From Nonomuraea wenchangensis (lineage in GTDB: Bacteria > Actinomycetota > Actinomycetes > Streptosporangiales > Streptosporangiaceae): a stretch of 64,000 bases of DNA. A model generated the notes under the pieces. It did not search any database. It was not told where the DNA came from and saw nothing but the letters and a program-made list of their open reading frames with translations. Both the position numbers and the translations under genes were made by a program. Positions 16,879 through 25,332 of this stretch are shown piece after piece. Every line of letters begins with the position of its first letter. The first letter of the stretch is position 1. The DNA lies in contig NZ_FOHX01000005.1 in assembly GCF_900111685.1 (NCBI RefSeq), positions 637,891-701,890 of the forward strand. Direction: 5' to 3'.

Positions 16879-17973
16879 GTGCACGGCGCAGAAACCGACG
16901 GGCAAGTAGTGGCCGCCGCGTGCACGATAGCCATCGACGACCTTCCTGACGGCCTCATCGTGGCCGACCGATATGGCAGGGTGCTGGCCGTCAACCGCGC
17001 CGCCGCGAGGCTCACCGGCGTCCGCATGGAGCGCGCGGTCGGCCGCCACATGAGCGACGTCTTCCCCTTCCGCGACCACGACGGCCGCGACTGGTGGAAG
17101 GCGCTCGACCCCGAGGGCGGGCTGCGCAGCCGCGTCCGGGTGCCGGAGCGGCCGCTGCACCTGCCCGGCGGGCAGGAGCTCTACGTCACCGCACGGCTGG
17201 TCCGCGAGCCGGAGCGCGGCGGCGAGGTCGAGCGCGTCGCGATCACCCTGCGCGACGGCGGCGCCCGTGCCCGGCTGGAGCGCAGCCGCGCCGACCTGGT
17301 CTCGACGGTCGCCCACGAGCTGCGCTCGCCGCTGACCAGCGTCAAGGGCTTCACCGCGACCCTGCTCACCAAGTGGAGCCGCTTCACCGAAGAGCAGAAG
17401 CTCGTCATGCTGGAGACGGTCAACAACGACGCCGACCGCGTCACCCGGCTCATCACCGAGCTGCTCGACGTCTCCCGCATCGAGTCCGGGCGGCTGGAGG
17501 TGCGCCGCCAGGTCGTCGACCTGCCGGCCCGCGCCCGCCGGATCATCGCAGGGCGGGTCGCGGCGGGCGAGCCCGAGGACCGGTTCCGGCTCGTCGTCCA
17601 CGACGAGCTGCCGGAGACGTGGCTCGACCAGGACAAAGTTGACCAGATTCTGAGTAACCTGGTGGAAAACGCGCTGCGCCATGGCCGCGGCACCGTGACA
17701 ATGGAGATCGAGTCCGTCGGATGGGGAGTTGCCGTGTCGGTCCGCGATGAGGGCGAGGGCATCGAGCCCGAGCTGGCCCCGCGCGTCTTCCGGCAGTTCT
17801 GGCGCGGCGGCAACAGCCGCCGTCGCGGCGGCACCGGGCTCGGCCTGTTCATCGTGAAGGGCCTGGTCGAAGCGCACGGCGGCACGATCACCGTGCAGCG
17901 GGCGCCCGAGGGCGGGGCGGAGTTCCGATTTACCGTGCCCACCGGCACCCCCGATTTCGCGACGTCCGCCTGA
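16879..17973 (+). CDS. soluble PAS-domain sensor histidine kinase
   Basis: A 364-residue histidine kinase with no membrane segment. An N-terminal PAS domain (about 15-125, PDGLIVADRYGRVLAVNRAA) is followed by a HisKA domain with the phospho-acceptor in VAHELRSPLTSVKGF (H near 146). The HATPase domain has the N-box NLVENALRHG, G1 DEGEGI and G2 GTGLGLFIVKGL. GTG 16879 has GGAGG 11-15 bases upstream and removes a low-complexity stretch overlapping the preceding gene. No response regulator is encoded nearby, so its partner is unknown. The PAS location suggests a cytosolic cue. Confidence 0.92.
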   Translation: MHGAETDGQVVAAACTIAIDDLPDGLIVADRYGRVLAVNRAAARLTGVRMERAVGRHMSDVFPFRDHDGRDWWKALDPEGGLRSRVRVPERPLHLPGGQELYVTARLVREPERGGEVERVAITLRDGGARARLERSRADLVSTVAHELRSPLTSVKGFTATLLTKWSRFTEEQKLVMLETVNNDADRVTRLITELLDVSRIESGRLEVRRQVVDLPARARRIIAGRVAAGEPEDRFRLVVHDELPETWLDQDKVDQILSNLVENALRHGRGTVTMEIESVGWGVAVSVRDEGEGIEPELAPRVFRQFWRGGNSRRRGGTGLGLFIVKGLVEAHGGTITVQRAPEGGAEFRFTVPTGTPDFATSA

Positions 17974-18057
17974 CAGGCCCGGCAAGCGGGATTCGGGGCC
18001 GGTGGGCGGACCCCACTAGACTCTTTTCCGCTCAAGCCCTGGATACGGAGCTCACTC

Positions 18058-19155
18058 TTGTCTGACTACGACCCCGTCGAGGTGACACCGTTGCATGCCG
18101 ACGAGGTGTCGCGCATGGAGGCCGACGCCATCGCGGCGATCAAGGCGGCCGACAGCCTCGACGCACTCAAGCAGGCCAGGCTGGCGCATGCGGGCGACCG
18201 CTCGCCCATCGCCCTGGCCAACCGCGAGATCGGCGCGCTGCCGCCGGCCGCCCGCGCCGAGGCGGGCAAGCGCGTCGGCGGCGCGCGCAGGACGATCAAC
18301 GAGGCGCTGGCCGCGCGCCAGGCCGAGCTGGAGGCCGAGCGCGACGCGCGGGTGCTCGTCGAGGAGACCGTCGACGTCACCCTGCCGTGGGACCGCCGGC
18401 CGCGCGGCGCCCGCCACCCGCTCACCACGCTGCAGGAGCGCATCGCCGACGCGTTCGTGGCCATGGGCTACGAGGTGGCCGAGGGGCCCGAGCTCGAAGG
18501 CGAGTGGTTCAACTTCGACGCGCTCAACATCGCCCAGGACCACCCGGCCCGCTCCGACCACGACACGTTCTTCGTCGGCTCGACCGGCTCCGGCATGGTG
18601 CTGCGCACGCAGACCTCGCCGGTGCAGATTCGCGCGCTGCTCCAGCGCGAGCTGCCGGTCTACGTCATCTCGCCGGGCAAGACCTTCCGCACCGACGAAC
18701 TCGACGCCACCCACACCCCGGTCTTCCACCAGACCGAGGGCCTCGCCGTGGACGAGGGCCTGACCATGGCCCATCTCAAGGGCACGCTCGACCGGTTCGC
18801 CGAGGTCATGTTCGGCAAGGGCATCACCACCCGGTTCCGGCCCAACTACTTCCCGTTCACCGAGCCGTCCGCCGAGATGGACCTCAAGTGCTTCGTCTGC
18901 CGCGGCGCCTCGGCGGTCCCCGGCAACCCGCCCTGCCGCACCTGCAAGTCGGAGGGCTGGATCGAATGGGGCGGCTGCGGCATGGTCAACCCGCGGGTGC
19001 TGATCGCCTGCGGCGTCGACCCCTCGCGTTACTCCGGGTTCGCCTTCGGCATGGGCATCGAGCGGACCCTGATGTTCCGGCACAACGCCGAGGACATGCG
19101 TGACATGGTCGAAGGAGACGTGCGCTTCACGCTCCCGTTCGGAATGGAGATCTGA
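18058..19155 (+). CDS. pheS: phenylalanyl-tRNA synthetase alpha subunit
   Basis: The 365-residue catalytic subunit of the alpha2-beta2 PheRS. It has an N-terminal coiled-coil tRNA-binding arm (to about 90), then the class II core with HPLTTLQERI, EGPELEGEWFNFDALN, LRTQTSPVQIRALL, the GLAVDEG loop and motif 3 GFAFGMGIERTLM. The start is TTG at 18058, giving SDYDPVEVTPLHADEV, which matches family N-termini; CGGAG lies about ten bases upstream. Its TGA overlaps the pheT ATG by one base. Confidence 0.95.
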   Translation: MSDYDPVEVTPLHADEVSRMEADAIAAIKAADSLDALKQARLAHAGDRSPIALANREIGALPPAARAEAGKRVGGARRTINEALAARQAELEAERDARVLVEETVDVTLPWDRRPRGARHPLTTLQERIADAFVAMGYEVAEGPELEGEWFNFDALNIAQDHPARSDHDTFFVGSTGSGMVLRTQTSPVQIRALLQRELPVYVISPGKTFRTDELDATHTPVFHQTEGLAVDEGLTMAHLKGTLDRFAEVMFGKGITTRFRPNYFPFTEPSAEMDLKCFVCRGASAVPGNPPCRTCKSEGWIEWGGCGMVNPRVLIACGVDPSRYSGFAFGMGIERTLMFRHNAEDMRDMVEGDVRFTLPFGMEI

Positions 19156-21710
19156 TGAAGGTCCCGCTCTCCTGGCTGCGGGAGTATGTCGATCTCCCGG
19201 CGGTCACCGCTCACGAGGTGGCCGACAAGCTCACGGCGGCCGGGCTCAAGCTCGAGGCCATCACCTCCCACGGCCACGACGTCAAGAACGTCGTCGTCGG
19301 CGAGGTGCTGGAGATCGAGGAGCTTACCGGGTTCAAGAAGCCGATCAGGCACTGCCGGGTCGAAGTGGGGGAGGCGATGCCGCGCGAGATCGTCTGCGGC
19401 GCCACCAACTTCGCCGCCGGCGACCGTGTGCCCGTCGTCCTGCCCGGCGGCGTGCTGCCCGGCGGGTTCGAGGTCGGGGCGCGCAAGACGTACGGGCGCA
19501 TGTCCGAGGGAATGATCTGCTCCGAGCGCGAGCTCGGGCTGAGCGACGAGCACGGCGGCATCATGGTGCTGCCGGCCGGCACGCCGGTCGGCGCCGACGT
19601 GGTCGAGCTGCTCGGCCTGCGCGACGACGTGATCGAGCTGGAGATCACCCCCGACATCGGCTACGCGCTGTCCATCCGCGGCGTGGCGCGCGAGGCGGCC
19701 ACCGCGTTCGGGGTCGCCTTCCGCGACCCCGCCGACGTCGAGGTGCCCGCCACGGACGAGCCGTCGTGGCCTGCCTCTATCGGCGACCCGACCGCCTGCG
19801 ACCGGTTCGTGCTGCGCGAGGTGACCGGCTTCGACCCGGCCGCCACGAGCCCGCTGTGGATGCGCACCCGCCTGTCGCGCGCCGGCATGCGTCCGGTGTC
19901 GCTGGCCGTCGACGTCACCAACTACCTGATGCTGGAGCTCGGGCAGCCGCTGCACGCCTTCGACCGGGCCAGGCTGCAGGGCGAGATCGTCGTACGCCGG
20001 GCCCTGCCGGGCGAGCGGCTGGAGACCCTCGACCACGTCGTACGCGAGCTCGACCCCGACGACATCCTCATCACCGACGAGTCCGGCCCCATCTCGATGG
20101 CGGGCACCATGGGCGGGCTGGAGACCGAGATCTCCGACGGCTCGACCGACATCGTCATCGAGGCCGCCCACTTCTCCGCCACCGGCATCTCCCGCGAGTC
20201 GCGGCGGCACGGGCTCGTGTCGGAGGCGTCCAAGCGGTTCGAGCGCGGCGTCGACAGGGAGCTGCCGCTGGTCGCGTCGTGGAAGGCCGTGCGCATGCTG
20301 GCCGAGCTGGGCGGCGCCCAGGCCGGGGCAGGCGTCACGCACGCCGAGGTCGAGGTCACGCCCGCGCGCATCGCGATCCCCGCGAGCTACCCGGGCCGGG
20401 TCGCCGGCGTCCCCTACTCCAAGGACACCGTCATCGCCCGGCTGCGGCAGGTCGGCTGCACCGTGACCGACGGCGACGACCCCGCCGTACGCAAGGGCGG
20501 CGTCGCCCCCACCGGCGTCGTGACCGGCGGCGCGCTGGCGGCCAAGCTGGCCGTCACCGGCGACGACATGATCACCGTCACCCCGCCGTCCTGGCGGCCC
20601 GACCTCACCGACCCCAACGACCTCGCCGAAGAGGTCATCCGGCTGGAGGGCTACGAGACCCTGCCGTCGGTGCTGCCCAGCGCCCCCGCCGGGGCCGGGC
20701 TCACCGAGGGGCAGCGGCTGCGCCGGCGGACCGGGCGGGCGCTGGCCGAGGGCGGCTACGTCGAGGTGCTGAGCTACCCGTTCATCAGCCCCGACGACTT
20801 CGACCGGCTGCTGCTGCCGGCCGAGGACGCCCGGCGCGCGGCCGTGCGGCTGGCCAACCCGCTGTCGGAGGACGAGCCGCTGATGCGCACCACGCTGCTG
20901 CCGGGGCTGCTGAAGACCCTGGTACGCAACGTCGGGCGCGGCTTCGCCGACGTGGCGCTGTTCGAGACGGGCCCGGTCTACCGGCCGCGGCCCAACGCGC
21001 CCGAGACCGCGCCGGTGCTCGGCGTCGAGCGGCGGCCCAGTCCGGAGGAGCTGGCCTCGATCGAGGCGGCGCTGCCCGACCAGCCCGTGCGGGTCGCGGT
21101 GGTGCTGGCCGGGGAGTTCGAGCGCTCCGGCTGGTGGGGCGAGGGACGCCAGGCGTCCTGGGCCGACGCCGTGCAGGCCGCGCGGCTGGTCGCCGAGGAG
21201 GCCCGGCTGGAGCTGTCCATCAGCGCCGACCAGCACGAGCCGTGGCACCCCGGCCGGTGCGCCGCGCTCTACGTGGGCGACACGCTGGTGGGGCACGCCG
21301 GTGAGCTGCATCCGCGGGTCATCGAGGCGTACGGGCTGCCGCCGCGCACCGCGGCCATGGAGCTGGAGCTGACGCGGCTGGAGCAGGCCATGCCGGGGCC
21401 GGTGCAGACGCCCGCGGTGTCGGCCTACCCGGTGGCCACGCAGGACGTCGCGCTGATCGTGCCCGACTTCACGCCGGTGGCCGACGTCGAGGCGGCGCTG
21501 CGCGACGGAGCCGGGGAGCTGCTGGAGTCGATCCGGCTGTTCGACGTCTACGCCGGGGAGCAGGTGGGCGAGGGCAACAAGTCGCTCGCGTACACGATGC
21601 GCTTCCGGGCGCCGGACCGTACGCTGACGGTCGAGGAGACGACGGCGGCCCGGGACGCCGCGGTGGCGCTGGCCGCCGACCGCGTCGGCGCCCAGCTGCG
21701 CAGCTCCTGA
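19155..21710 (+). CDS. pheT: phenylalanyl-tRNA synthetase beta subunit
   Basis: The 851-residue beta subunit, which edits mischarged Tyr-tRNA-Phe and binds tRNA. Domains in order: start MKVPLSWLREYVDLP; EMAP/OB tRNA-binding fold (about 40-150); B3/4 editing domain (SIRGVAREAATAFG); B5 (PPSWRPDLTDPNDLAEEVIR); a catalytic-like core; and the C-terminal ferredoxin-fold anticodon-binding domain (SAYPVATQDVALIVPDFT). It is translationally coupled to pheS (TGATG) and ends at a strong terminator. Confidence 0.96.
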   Translation: MKVPLSWLREYVDLPAVTAHEVADKLTAAGLKLEAITSHGHDVKNVVVGEVLEIEELTGFKKPIRHCRVEVGEAMPREIVCGATNFAAGDRVPVVLPGGVLPGGFEVGARKTYGRMSEGMICSERELGLSDEHGGIMVLPAGTPVGADVVELLGLRDDVIELEITPDIGYALSIRGVAREAATAFGVAFRDPADVEVPATDEPSWPASIGDPTACDRFVLREVTGFDPAATSPLWMRTRLSRAGMRPVSLAVDVTNYLMLELGQPLHAFDRARLQGEIVVRRALPGERLETLDHVVRELDPDDILITDESGPISMAGTMGGLETEISDGSTDIVIEAAHFSATGISRESRRHGLVSEASKRFERGVDRELPLVASWKAVRMLAELGGAQAGAGVTHAEVEVTPARIAIPASYPGRVAGVPYSKDTVIARLRQVGCTVTDGDDPAVRKGGVAPTGVVTGGALAAKLAVTGDDMITVTPPSWRPDLTDPNDLAEEVIRLEGYETLPSVLPSAPAGAGLTEGQRLRRRTGRALAEGGYVEVLSYPFISPDDFDRLLLPAEDARRAAVRLANPLSEDEPLMRTTLLPGLLKTLVRNVGRGFADVALFETGPVYRPRPNAPETAPVLGVERRPSPEELASIEAALPDQPVRVAVVLAGEFERSGWWGEGRQASWADAVQAARLVAEEARLELSISADQHEPWHPGRCAALYVGDTLVGHAGELHPRVIEAYGLPPRTAAMELELTRLEQAMPGPVQTPAVSAYPVATQDVALIVPDFTPVADVEAALRDGAGELLESIRLFDVYAGEQVGEGNKSLAYTMRFRAPDRTLTVEETTAARDAAVALAADRVGAQLRSS

Positions 21711-21720
21711 CCCTGCCCGA

Positions 21721-21764
21721 TGTGAAGGGCCGGTCCGGCGGAAGCCGGGGCCGGCCCTTTCACA
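21721..21764 (+). terminator. terminator of pheS-pheT
   Basis: AAGGGCCGG (21725-21733) pairs with CCGGCCCTT (21751-21759). The flanking TGTG (21721-21724) and CACA (21761-21764) extend the stem with one bulge, and the right arm ends in CCCTTT. It overlaps the stop codon of the nuclease remnant on the opposite strand. Confidence 0.75.
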
Positions 21765-21891
21765 TGCGCTCGACCTCGCCGAGATCGACGTCGAGGTCGA
21801 AGGGGACGGTGAGCTTCAGCCGGTCATGGTGCAGGCCGGTCAGGGCGTAGAGACCGGTCGCGGCTCGACGGCCTGCGAAGACCGGCCTGCG
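21760..21891 (-). pseudogene. C-terminal remnant of a second Uma2-family gene
   Basis: Reading the minus strand down to a TGA at 21760-21762 gives 43 residues ending with LTGLHHDRLKLTVPFDLDVD and then LGEVERM. The intact neighbour gene just upstream ends with ISGAHHDRLKVSVPFDIDID in the same place, so this is the tail of a paralogue whose body is gone. It starts within 15 bases of the neighbour's stop codon, which suggests a tandem pair in which one copy was deleted. No ribosome-binding site or start is attached to it. Confidence 0.7.
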
Positions 21892-21903
21892 CATCGGTGG
21901 GAT

Positions 21904-22527
21904 CTAGCGGGTGCGGCTCTTGTAGAGCATGGTCAGGTCGATGTCGATGTCGAAGGGCACGGAGACCTTCAGGCGGTCATGATGGGCTCCGCTGATCACG
22001 TAGGACTTCGTCACGGGGTCGAGTTCGTAGACGAAGACGGCGGGCCTGCCGTGGACCTCCTCGATCAGCCAGAAGTGCGGGATGCCGGCCTCCGCGTAAA
22101 GGACGGGCTTGCGTACGCGGTCACGTATCTCGGAGTCGGGTGAGACCACTTCGACGACGAGCACGACGTCGTCGGCCAGGTAGCAGGTGACCTCCCGGCC
22201 GATCACGGCTTTGGGGCCGAGGACGATGAGGTCAGGCTCGGGGCGCTGCCGTGGTGCCAGCTTGACGCTCATCTCCTGTCGCACCTCGTGCCCGGCGGGC
22301 AGAAAGTCCTCCAACTGCACGTGCAGCCGGAAGACGACCGACTGGTGGAAGTCTCGCTGCGCGCTCACGAAGACCAAGCTTCCATCGATCAACTCGGTGT
22401 GCGCAGGCAAATCCGGAATGTGATCGAGGTCTTCTGCCACAAAGCCCTGCGGTGGCGGAATGGCCCAGTCGGGGAGCGAAGGAGGAGGCGTCATCTCAAC
22501 GGTCACCGCTTCCGCAGTCGCAGTCAT
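21904..22527 (-). CDS. Uma2-family (DUF820) putative restriction-like endonuclease
   Basis: A 207-residue protein of the PD-(D/E)XK nuclease superfamily. Visible motifs: a start rich in Pro/Glu, HTELIDGSLVF, the metal-site strand RPEPDLIVLG, VLVVEVVSPDSEIRDRVRKP and LYAEAGIPHFWLIE, in the order usual for Uma2. Such genes are often present in many copies in actinobacteria and cyanobacteria; their biological targets are not established. The decayed paralogue downstream supports local duplication. Confidence 0.85.
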   Translation of the reverse strand: MTATAEAVTVEMTPPPSLPDWAIPPPQGFVAEDLDHIPDLPAHTELIDGSLVFVSAQRDFHQSVVFRLHVQLEDFLPAGHEVRQEMSVKLAPRQRPEPDLIVLGPKAVIGREVTCYLADDVVLVVEVVSPDSEIRDRVRKPVLYAEAGIPHFWLIEEVHGRPAVFVYELDPVTKSYVISGAHHDRLKVSVPFDIDIDLTMLYKSRTR

Positions 22528-22605
22528 GGAACTAACGCTATCAACCTATTCCGCTCACGCCATGTGAACGGTCGGATACGGTGGCGCGGCTGGGAGAATG
22601 GGCGC

Positions 22606-22851
22606 ATGACGGTGTTGCTGGTGTTCGGTGAGCGGGAGGATGCCGAGAAGGTGGCCGAGACGCTGGGGGAGTGGTATCCCGCGCTCGGAATGCCGCGGGT
22701 GGTGCGTGAGACGCTGGCCGGCGAGGACGACGCCGAGGACGCCCAGTGGCTCGTGGTGGCGGAAGGGCTCGGGGAGGGGCTGGACGAGGCGGCGCTGGCC
22801 GGCCTGGACGAGCTGGCCGAGCGCTACGACGGGTGGCGCGAGACAAGCTGA
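22606..22851 (+). CDS. small acidic protein of unknown function
   Basis: An 81-residue acidic protein (MTVLLVFGEREDAEKVAETL...) with a short hydrophobic beta-strand start and many Glu/Asp residues. It resembles small conserved actinobacterial hypothetical proteins, but I recognise no domain. ATG 22606 has GGGAG eight bases upstream, and codon use is strongly GC3-biased like the neighbours, which supports real coding. It is divergent from the Uma2 gene across about 78 bp. Confidence 0.65.
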   Translation: MTVLLVFGEREDAEKVAETLGEWYPALGMPRVVRETLAGEDDAEDAQWLVVAEGLGEGLDEAALAGLDELAERYDGWRETS

Positions 22852-22889
22852 GACGGCGACCGGCGCGCGGGCAAGGTCACGCGGGTGAG

Positions 22890-22933
22890 GTCAGACGGGC
22901 GGGGTTAGACGGGCGCGGGTCAGACGGGCGCGG
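22890..22933. repeat. 15-bp tandem triplet repeat
   Basis: Three nearly identical 15-bp units of GTCAGACGGGCGCGG (the first GTCAGACGGGCGGGG, the second starting GTTAGAC) lie between the small acidic gene and the convergent MFS gene, followed by a further partial GTCACC. No ORF or hairpin terminator is evident; it looks like a slippage minisatellite. Confidence 0.7.
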
Positions 22934-22948
22934 GTCACCTGGGGTGGG

Positions 22949-24244
22949 TCAGGTGGGCTGGGTGGCGACCTGGCGGCGGGCCTTCTCGGCGAGGGCGTGC
23001 TCGTCGGTGCGGGCGTCGTAGCGGCGGAACGACGGCAGCGCGGCGCCCAGGGCGAGCACCGCGCCGACGCAGAGCAGGCCGCCCGCGCCCAGCGAGAAGC
23101 GGGCGCCACCGAGGTTGGCCATGAGGCTCGACCGGGCGTTGCCGAGCATCGGGCCGCTGGCGTAGGAGAGCAGCTCGATGCCGGCCAGCCGGCCGCGAAG
23201 CTCGCTCGGGATCGTCTGGTTCCACATGGTCGAACGGAAGATGCCGCTGACCATGTCGGCCGCGCCGGCGAGGGCCATGCAGACGACGACGAGCCAGATG
23301 TTCGGGGCCAGCGCGGCGAGCGCCACGGCCGCGCCCCACAGGGCCGCCGCGATGATGACGCCGAGGCCGTGGCGGTGCACGCGGGCCGCCCACGCGCCGG
23401 TGAGCGAGGCGATCAGCGCGCCGATCGCGCCCGCCGAGTACAGCAGCCCGAGCGCCTGTGGCGCGCGCAGCTGGTCGGCGAGGAACGGGAACAGCGCCGT
23501 GGACATGGCGAACACCATGGCCGCCATGTCCACCAGGTAGGTGCCCATGAGGTCGCGGCGTCCCACCGCGTAGCGCACGCCCTCGACCAGGGAGCGCAGC
23601 GACGCGGGCGCGGCGTCCTCGGCGGGCGGCAGCGACCGGATCCGCCACAGCAGCACCAGCGAGCCGAGGAACGTCAGCGCGTCCAGGCCGTAAGCCACCG
23701 CGACCCCGGCCGAGGTCACCAGCAGGCCGCCGAGCGCCGGGGCGACGATGGCGCCGAAGTTCCAGCGCAGGCTGGACAGCACCGCGGCCGCCGCCTGCTG
23801 CTCGTGCTTGACGACCTGCTGGAAGAACGCCTCCATGCTGGGCCGTTGGAGTGAGCCGATGCCGGTGGAGATCGCGCCCATCACGTAGAGGACCCAGATC
23901 TGGGGCGACGGCAGCATGGCGTTGACCATGAGCGCGAGCGAGGTGAACAGCAGGCCCAGCTCGCTCAGTACGATGATCTTCCGGCGGTCGAGGGCGTCGG
24001 CGATGGCGCCGCCCCAGAGCCCGCACACCACCATCGGCACGAACTCGGCCAGGCTGACCAGGCCGACCGCCAGGTAGGAGCCGGTGAGCTCCTTCATCTG
24101 GTAGGGCACCGCCACCACGGAGATGAAGGTGCCGAACATCGTGATGATCCCGGAGGCGAACATCAGCCGGTAGTCCCGGGAGTCGCGCAGGGGGCCCACA
24201 TCGATGCGGAAGTGACGGAAGAAACGTCTGGCGAGGTCGAGCAC
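22949..24244 (-). CDS. MFS transporter, enterobactin-exporter (EntS)-like
   Basis: A 431-residue major facilitator with about 12 predicted membrane helices. It starts with a short cytoplasmic segment (DLARRFFRHFRIDVGPL), followed by DYRLMFASGIITMFGTFIS. The A-loop G...ADALDRRKIIVLSE between helices 2 and 3 (about residue 80) is the MFS signature, and the sequence style is that of the MFS_3/EntS-type exporters used for siderophores or drugs. No siderophore genes lie nearby, so the substrate is unknown. It may be read from the same direction as the NTF2-like gene upstream, but a strong hairpin separates them. Confidence 0.88.
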   Translation of the reverse strand: MLDLARRFFRHFRIDVGPLRDSRDYRLMFASGIITMFGTFISVVAVPYQMKELTGSYLAVGLVSLAEFVPMVVCGLWGGAIADALDRRKIIVLSELGLLFTSLALMVNAMLPSPQIWVLYVMGAISTGIGSLQRPSMEAFFQQVVKHEQQAAAAVLSSLRWNFGAIVAPALGGLLVTSAGVAVAYGLDALTFLGSLVLLWRIRSLPPAEDAAPASLRSLVEGVRYAVGRRDLMGTYLVDMAAMVFAMSTALFPFLADQLRAPQALGLLYSAGAIGALIASLTGAWAARVHRHGLGVIIAAALWGAAVALAALAPNIWLVVVCMALAGAADMVSGIFRSTMWNQTIPSELRGRLAGIELLSYASGPMLGNARSSLMANLGGARFSLGAGGLLCVGAVLALGAALPSFRRYDARTDEHALAEKARRQVATQPT

Positions 24245-24304
24245 GACTTCAGATTGTCCGGGGCCGGGGCGGACAACCGCAAATCGATTTCGGATCGCGA
24301 AACG

Positions 24305-24339
24305 CGACAGGGCCCCGGGGAGTCCCCGGGGCCCTGTCG
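24305..24339 (-). terminator. 16-bp perfect inverted repeat between the NTF2-like and MFS genes
   Basis: CGACAGGGCCCCGGGG (24305-24320) and its exact complement (24324-24339) leave a three-base loop. It lies 9 bp after the stop of the leftward NTF2-like gene, so it probably terminates that operon. No U-run follows in the leftward direction. Confidence 0.7.
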
Positions 24340-24347
24340 ATCTCCGG

Positions 24348-24719
24348 TCAGGCGGCCGGCACCCGGTCCAGGAAGCCCAGCACCCGGCGGATCCTGCCGT
24401 CCTCGGCCAGCTCCACCACGTCGAAGCCGACGGCCACCGGCTCCCCGTCCGCGGGGCCGAGGTGCCAGGTGAACCGGGCGATGTGGTGGTGGGCGTCGTA
24501 CACCTCGCCCGGGGTGAACACCAGGCCGGGGAACATGCCCTGCGCGCCCTGGATCACGGCGGCGATGCCGTCGTGCCCGGCCACGTCGGCCAGCGGGTCG
24601 GTGTAGGTGGCGTCCTCGGTCCACAGTTCGGCCACGGCCTTGGCGCGGGCCTCGGCGTCGGTCTCGTTCCAGGCGGCGACGTAGCGCTCGACGAGGGTGT
24701 TGTCCATGATGATCGTCAT
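24348..24719 (-). CDS. SnoaL-like / NTF2-fold protein
   Basis: A 123-residue cone-fold protein (VERYVAAWNETDAEARAKAV..., LWTEDATYTDPLADVAGHDG, FTWHLGPADGEPVAVGFDVV, GRIRRVLGFLD). This is the pattern of the SnoaL/nuclear-transport-factor-2 superfamily, which includes small isomerases and cyclases but mostly uncharacterised proteins; the active-site residues here do not define a reaction. It lies 19 bp after the small membrane protein gene and is probably cotranscribed with it. The GAGGAG sequence touches the first ATG, so the in-frame ATG 12 bases later (24707) is an alternative start. Confidence 0.85.
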   Translation of the reverse strand: MTIIMDNTLVERYVAAWNETDAEARAKAVAELWTEDATYTDPLADVAGHDGIAAVIQGAQGMFPGLVFTPGEVYDAHHHIARFTWHLGPADGEPVAVGFDVVELAEDGRIRRVLGFLDRVPAA

Positions 24720-24738
24720 CTCCTCAGGGGTTGTTCGT

Positions 24739-25146
24739 TCAGCTGACGCGGGCCTTGCGCAGGCCCATGATCTGCAGCTCGGCGAAGGCGGCCACGGTGA
24801 CGGCCTGGGCGATCGCCCAGATCGCGCCGACGGTGGTGAAGTCCAGGGCGCCGGTCACCACGGCGGCGAGGCTGCCGAGGGTCCAGACGGCGTTCAGGGC
24901 GATCACGGTCCGCGGGCCGGCCTGTCCGAGGTCGCGGCGGGTGGCCAGCAGGCCGACCGCCACGCCGTAGACCAGGAGGAAGGCGCCGATCCCGCGCAGC
25001 AGGCCCGCGTCGGGGCCGAGCAGGTCGGCGACGGGGCCGGCGAAGGCCAGGTAGGCCAGGCCGTTGCCGCCGGTGACGACGGCGTCGGCGGCTAGGGCGA
25101 GGCGCAGGAATCTGGCCTTGTCGGCGGTGACGGTTACGGCGGTCAT
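24739..25146 (-). CDS. four-helix membrane protein (DoxX-like size) of unknown function
   Basis: A 135-residue protein with four predicted membrane helices (about 15-36, 45-66, 78-99, 104-124) and little soluble mass; a TRRDLGQAGPRT loop separates helices 2 and 3. It is similar in size and layout to SPW/DoxX-like proteins, but no diagnostic motif is seen. ATG 25146 is chosen because GAAGGAGGG precedes it at a seven-base spacing; the longer frame upstream runs through a palindromic operator. It heads a two-gene unit with the NTF2-like gene. Confidence 0.8.
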   Translation of the reverse strand: MTAVTVTADKARFLRLALAADAVVTGGNGLAYLAFAGPVADLLGPDAGLLRGIGAFLLVYGVAVGLLATRRDLGQAGPRTVIALNAVWTLGSLAAVVTGALDFTTVGAIWAIAQAVTVAAFAELQIMGLRKARVS

Positions 25147-25177
25147 ATCGGGCCCTCCTTCAGGTGGCTGTCCTTGC

Positions 25178-25194
25178 GACATCTCGAAGATGTC
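25178..25194. promoter_or_regulatory. perfect 17-bp palindrome, candidate operator
   Basis: GACATCTCGAAGATGTC is a perfect palindrome with 8-bp arms around one base. It lies 31 bp upstream of the start codon of the membrane-protein/NTF2-like pair. Its size and symmetry suit a dimeric TetR-, PadR- or MarR-type repressor. No regulator gene adjoins it, so the cognate protein is unknown. Confidence 0.6.
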
Positions 25195-25290
25195 AGCCAC
25201 GGGGTAGGGGGCGCGATTACGCGTCAGGTAAGCGGGGCTGCGGAAACAGGGGCTGAGCTGGGAAGGCGGACGGCGAAACTCGTCCGAGGA

Positions 25291-25324
25291 GGCGCGGTCG
25301 CTCCCCCCACGGAGCGACCGCGCC
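25291..25324 (-). terminator. terminator of the acyl-CoA synthetase gene
   Basis: A perfect 14-bp inverted repeat, GGCGCGGTCGCTCC (25291-25304) and its complement (25311-25324), with a CCCCAC loop, starts 8 bp beyond the stop of the leftward gene at 25333. Confidence 0.75.
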
Positions 25325-25332
25325 CGCGGTGA

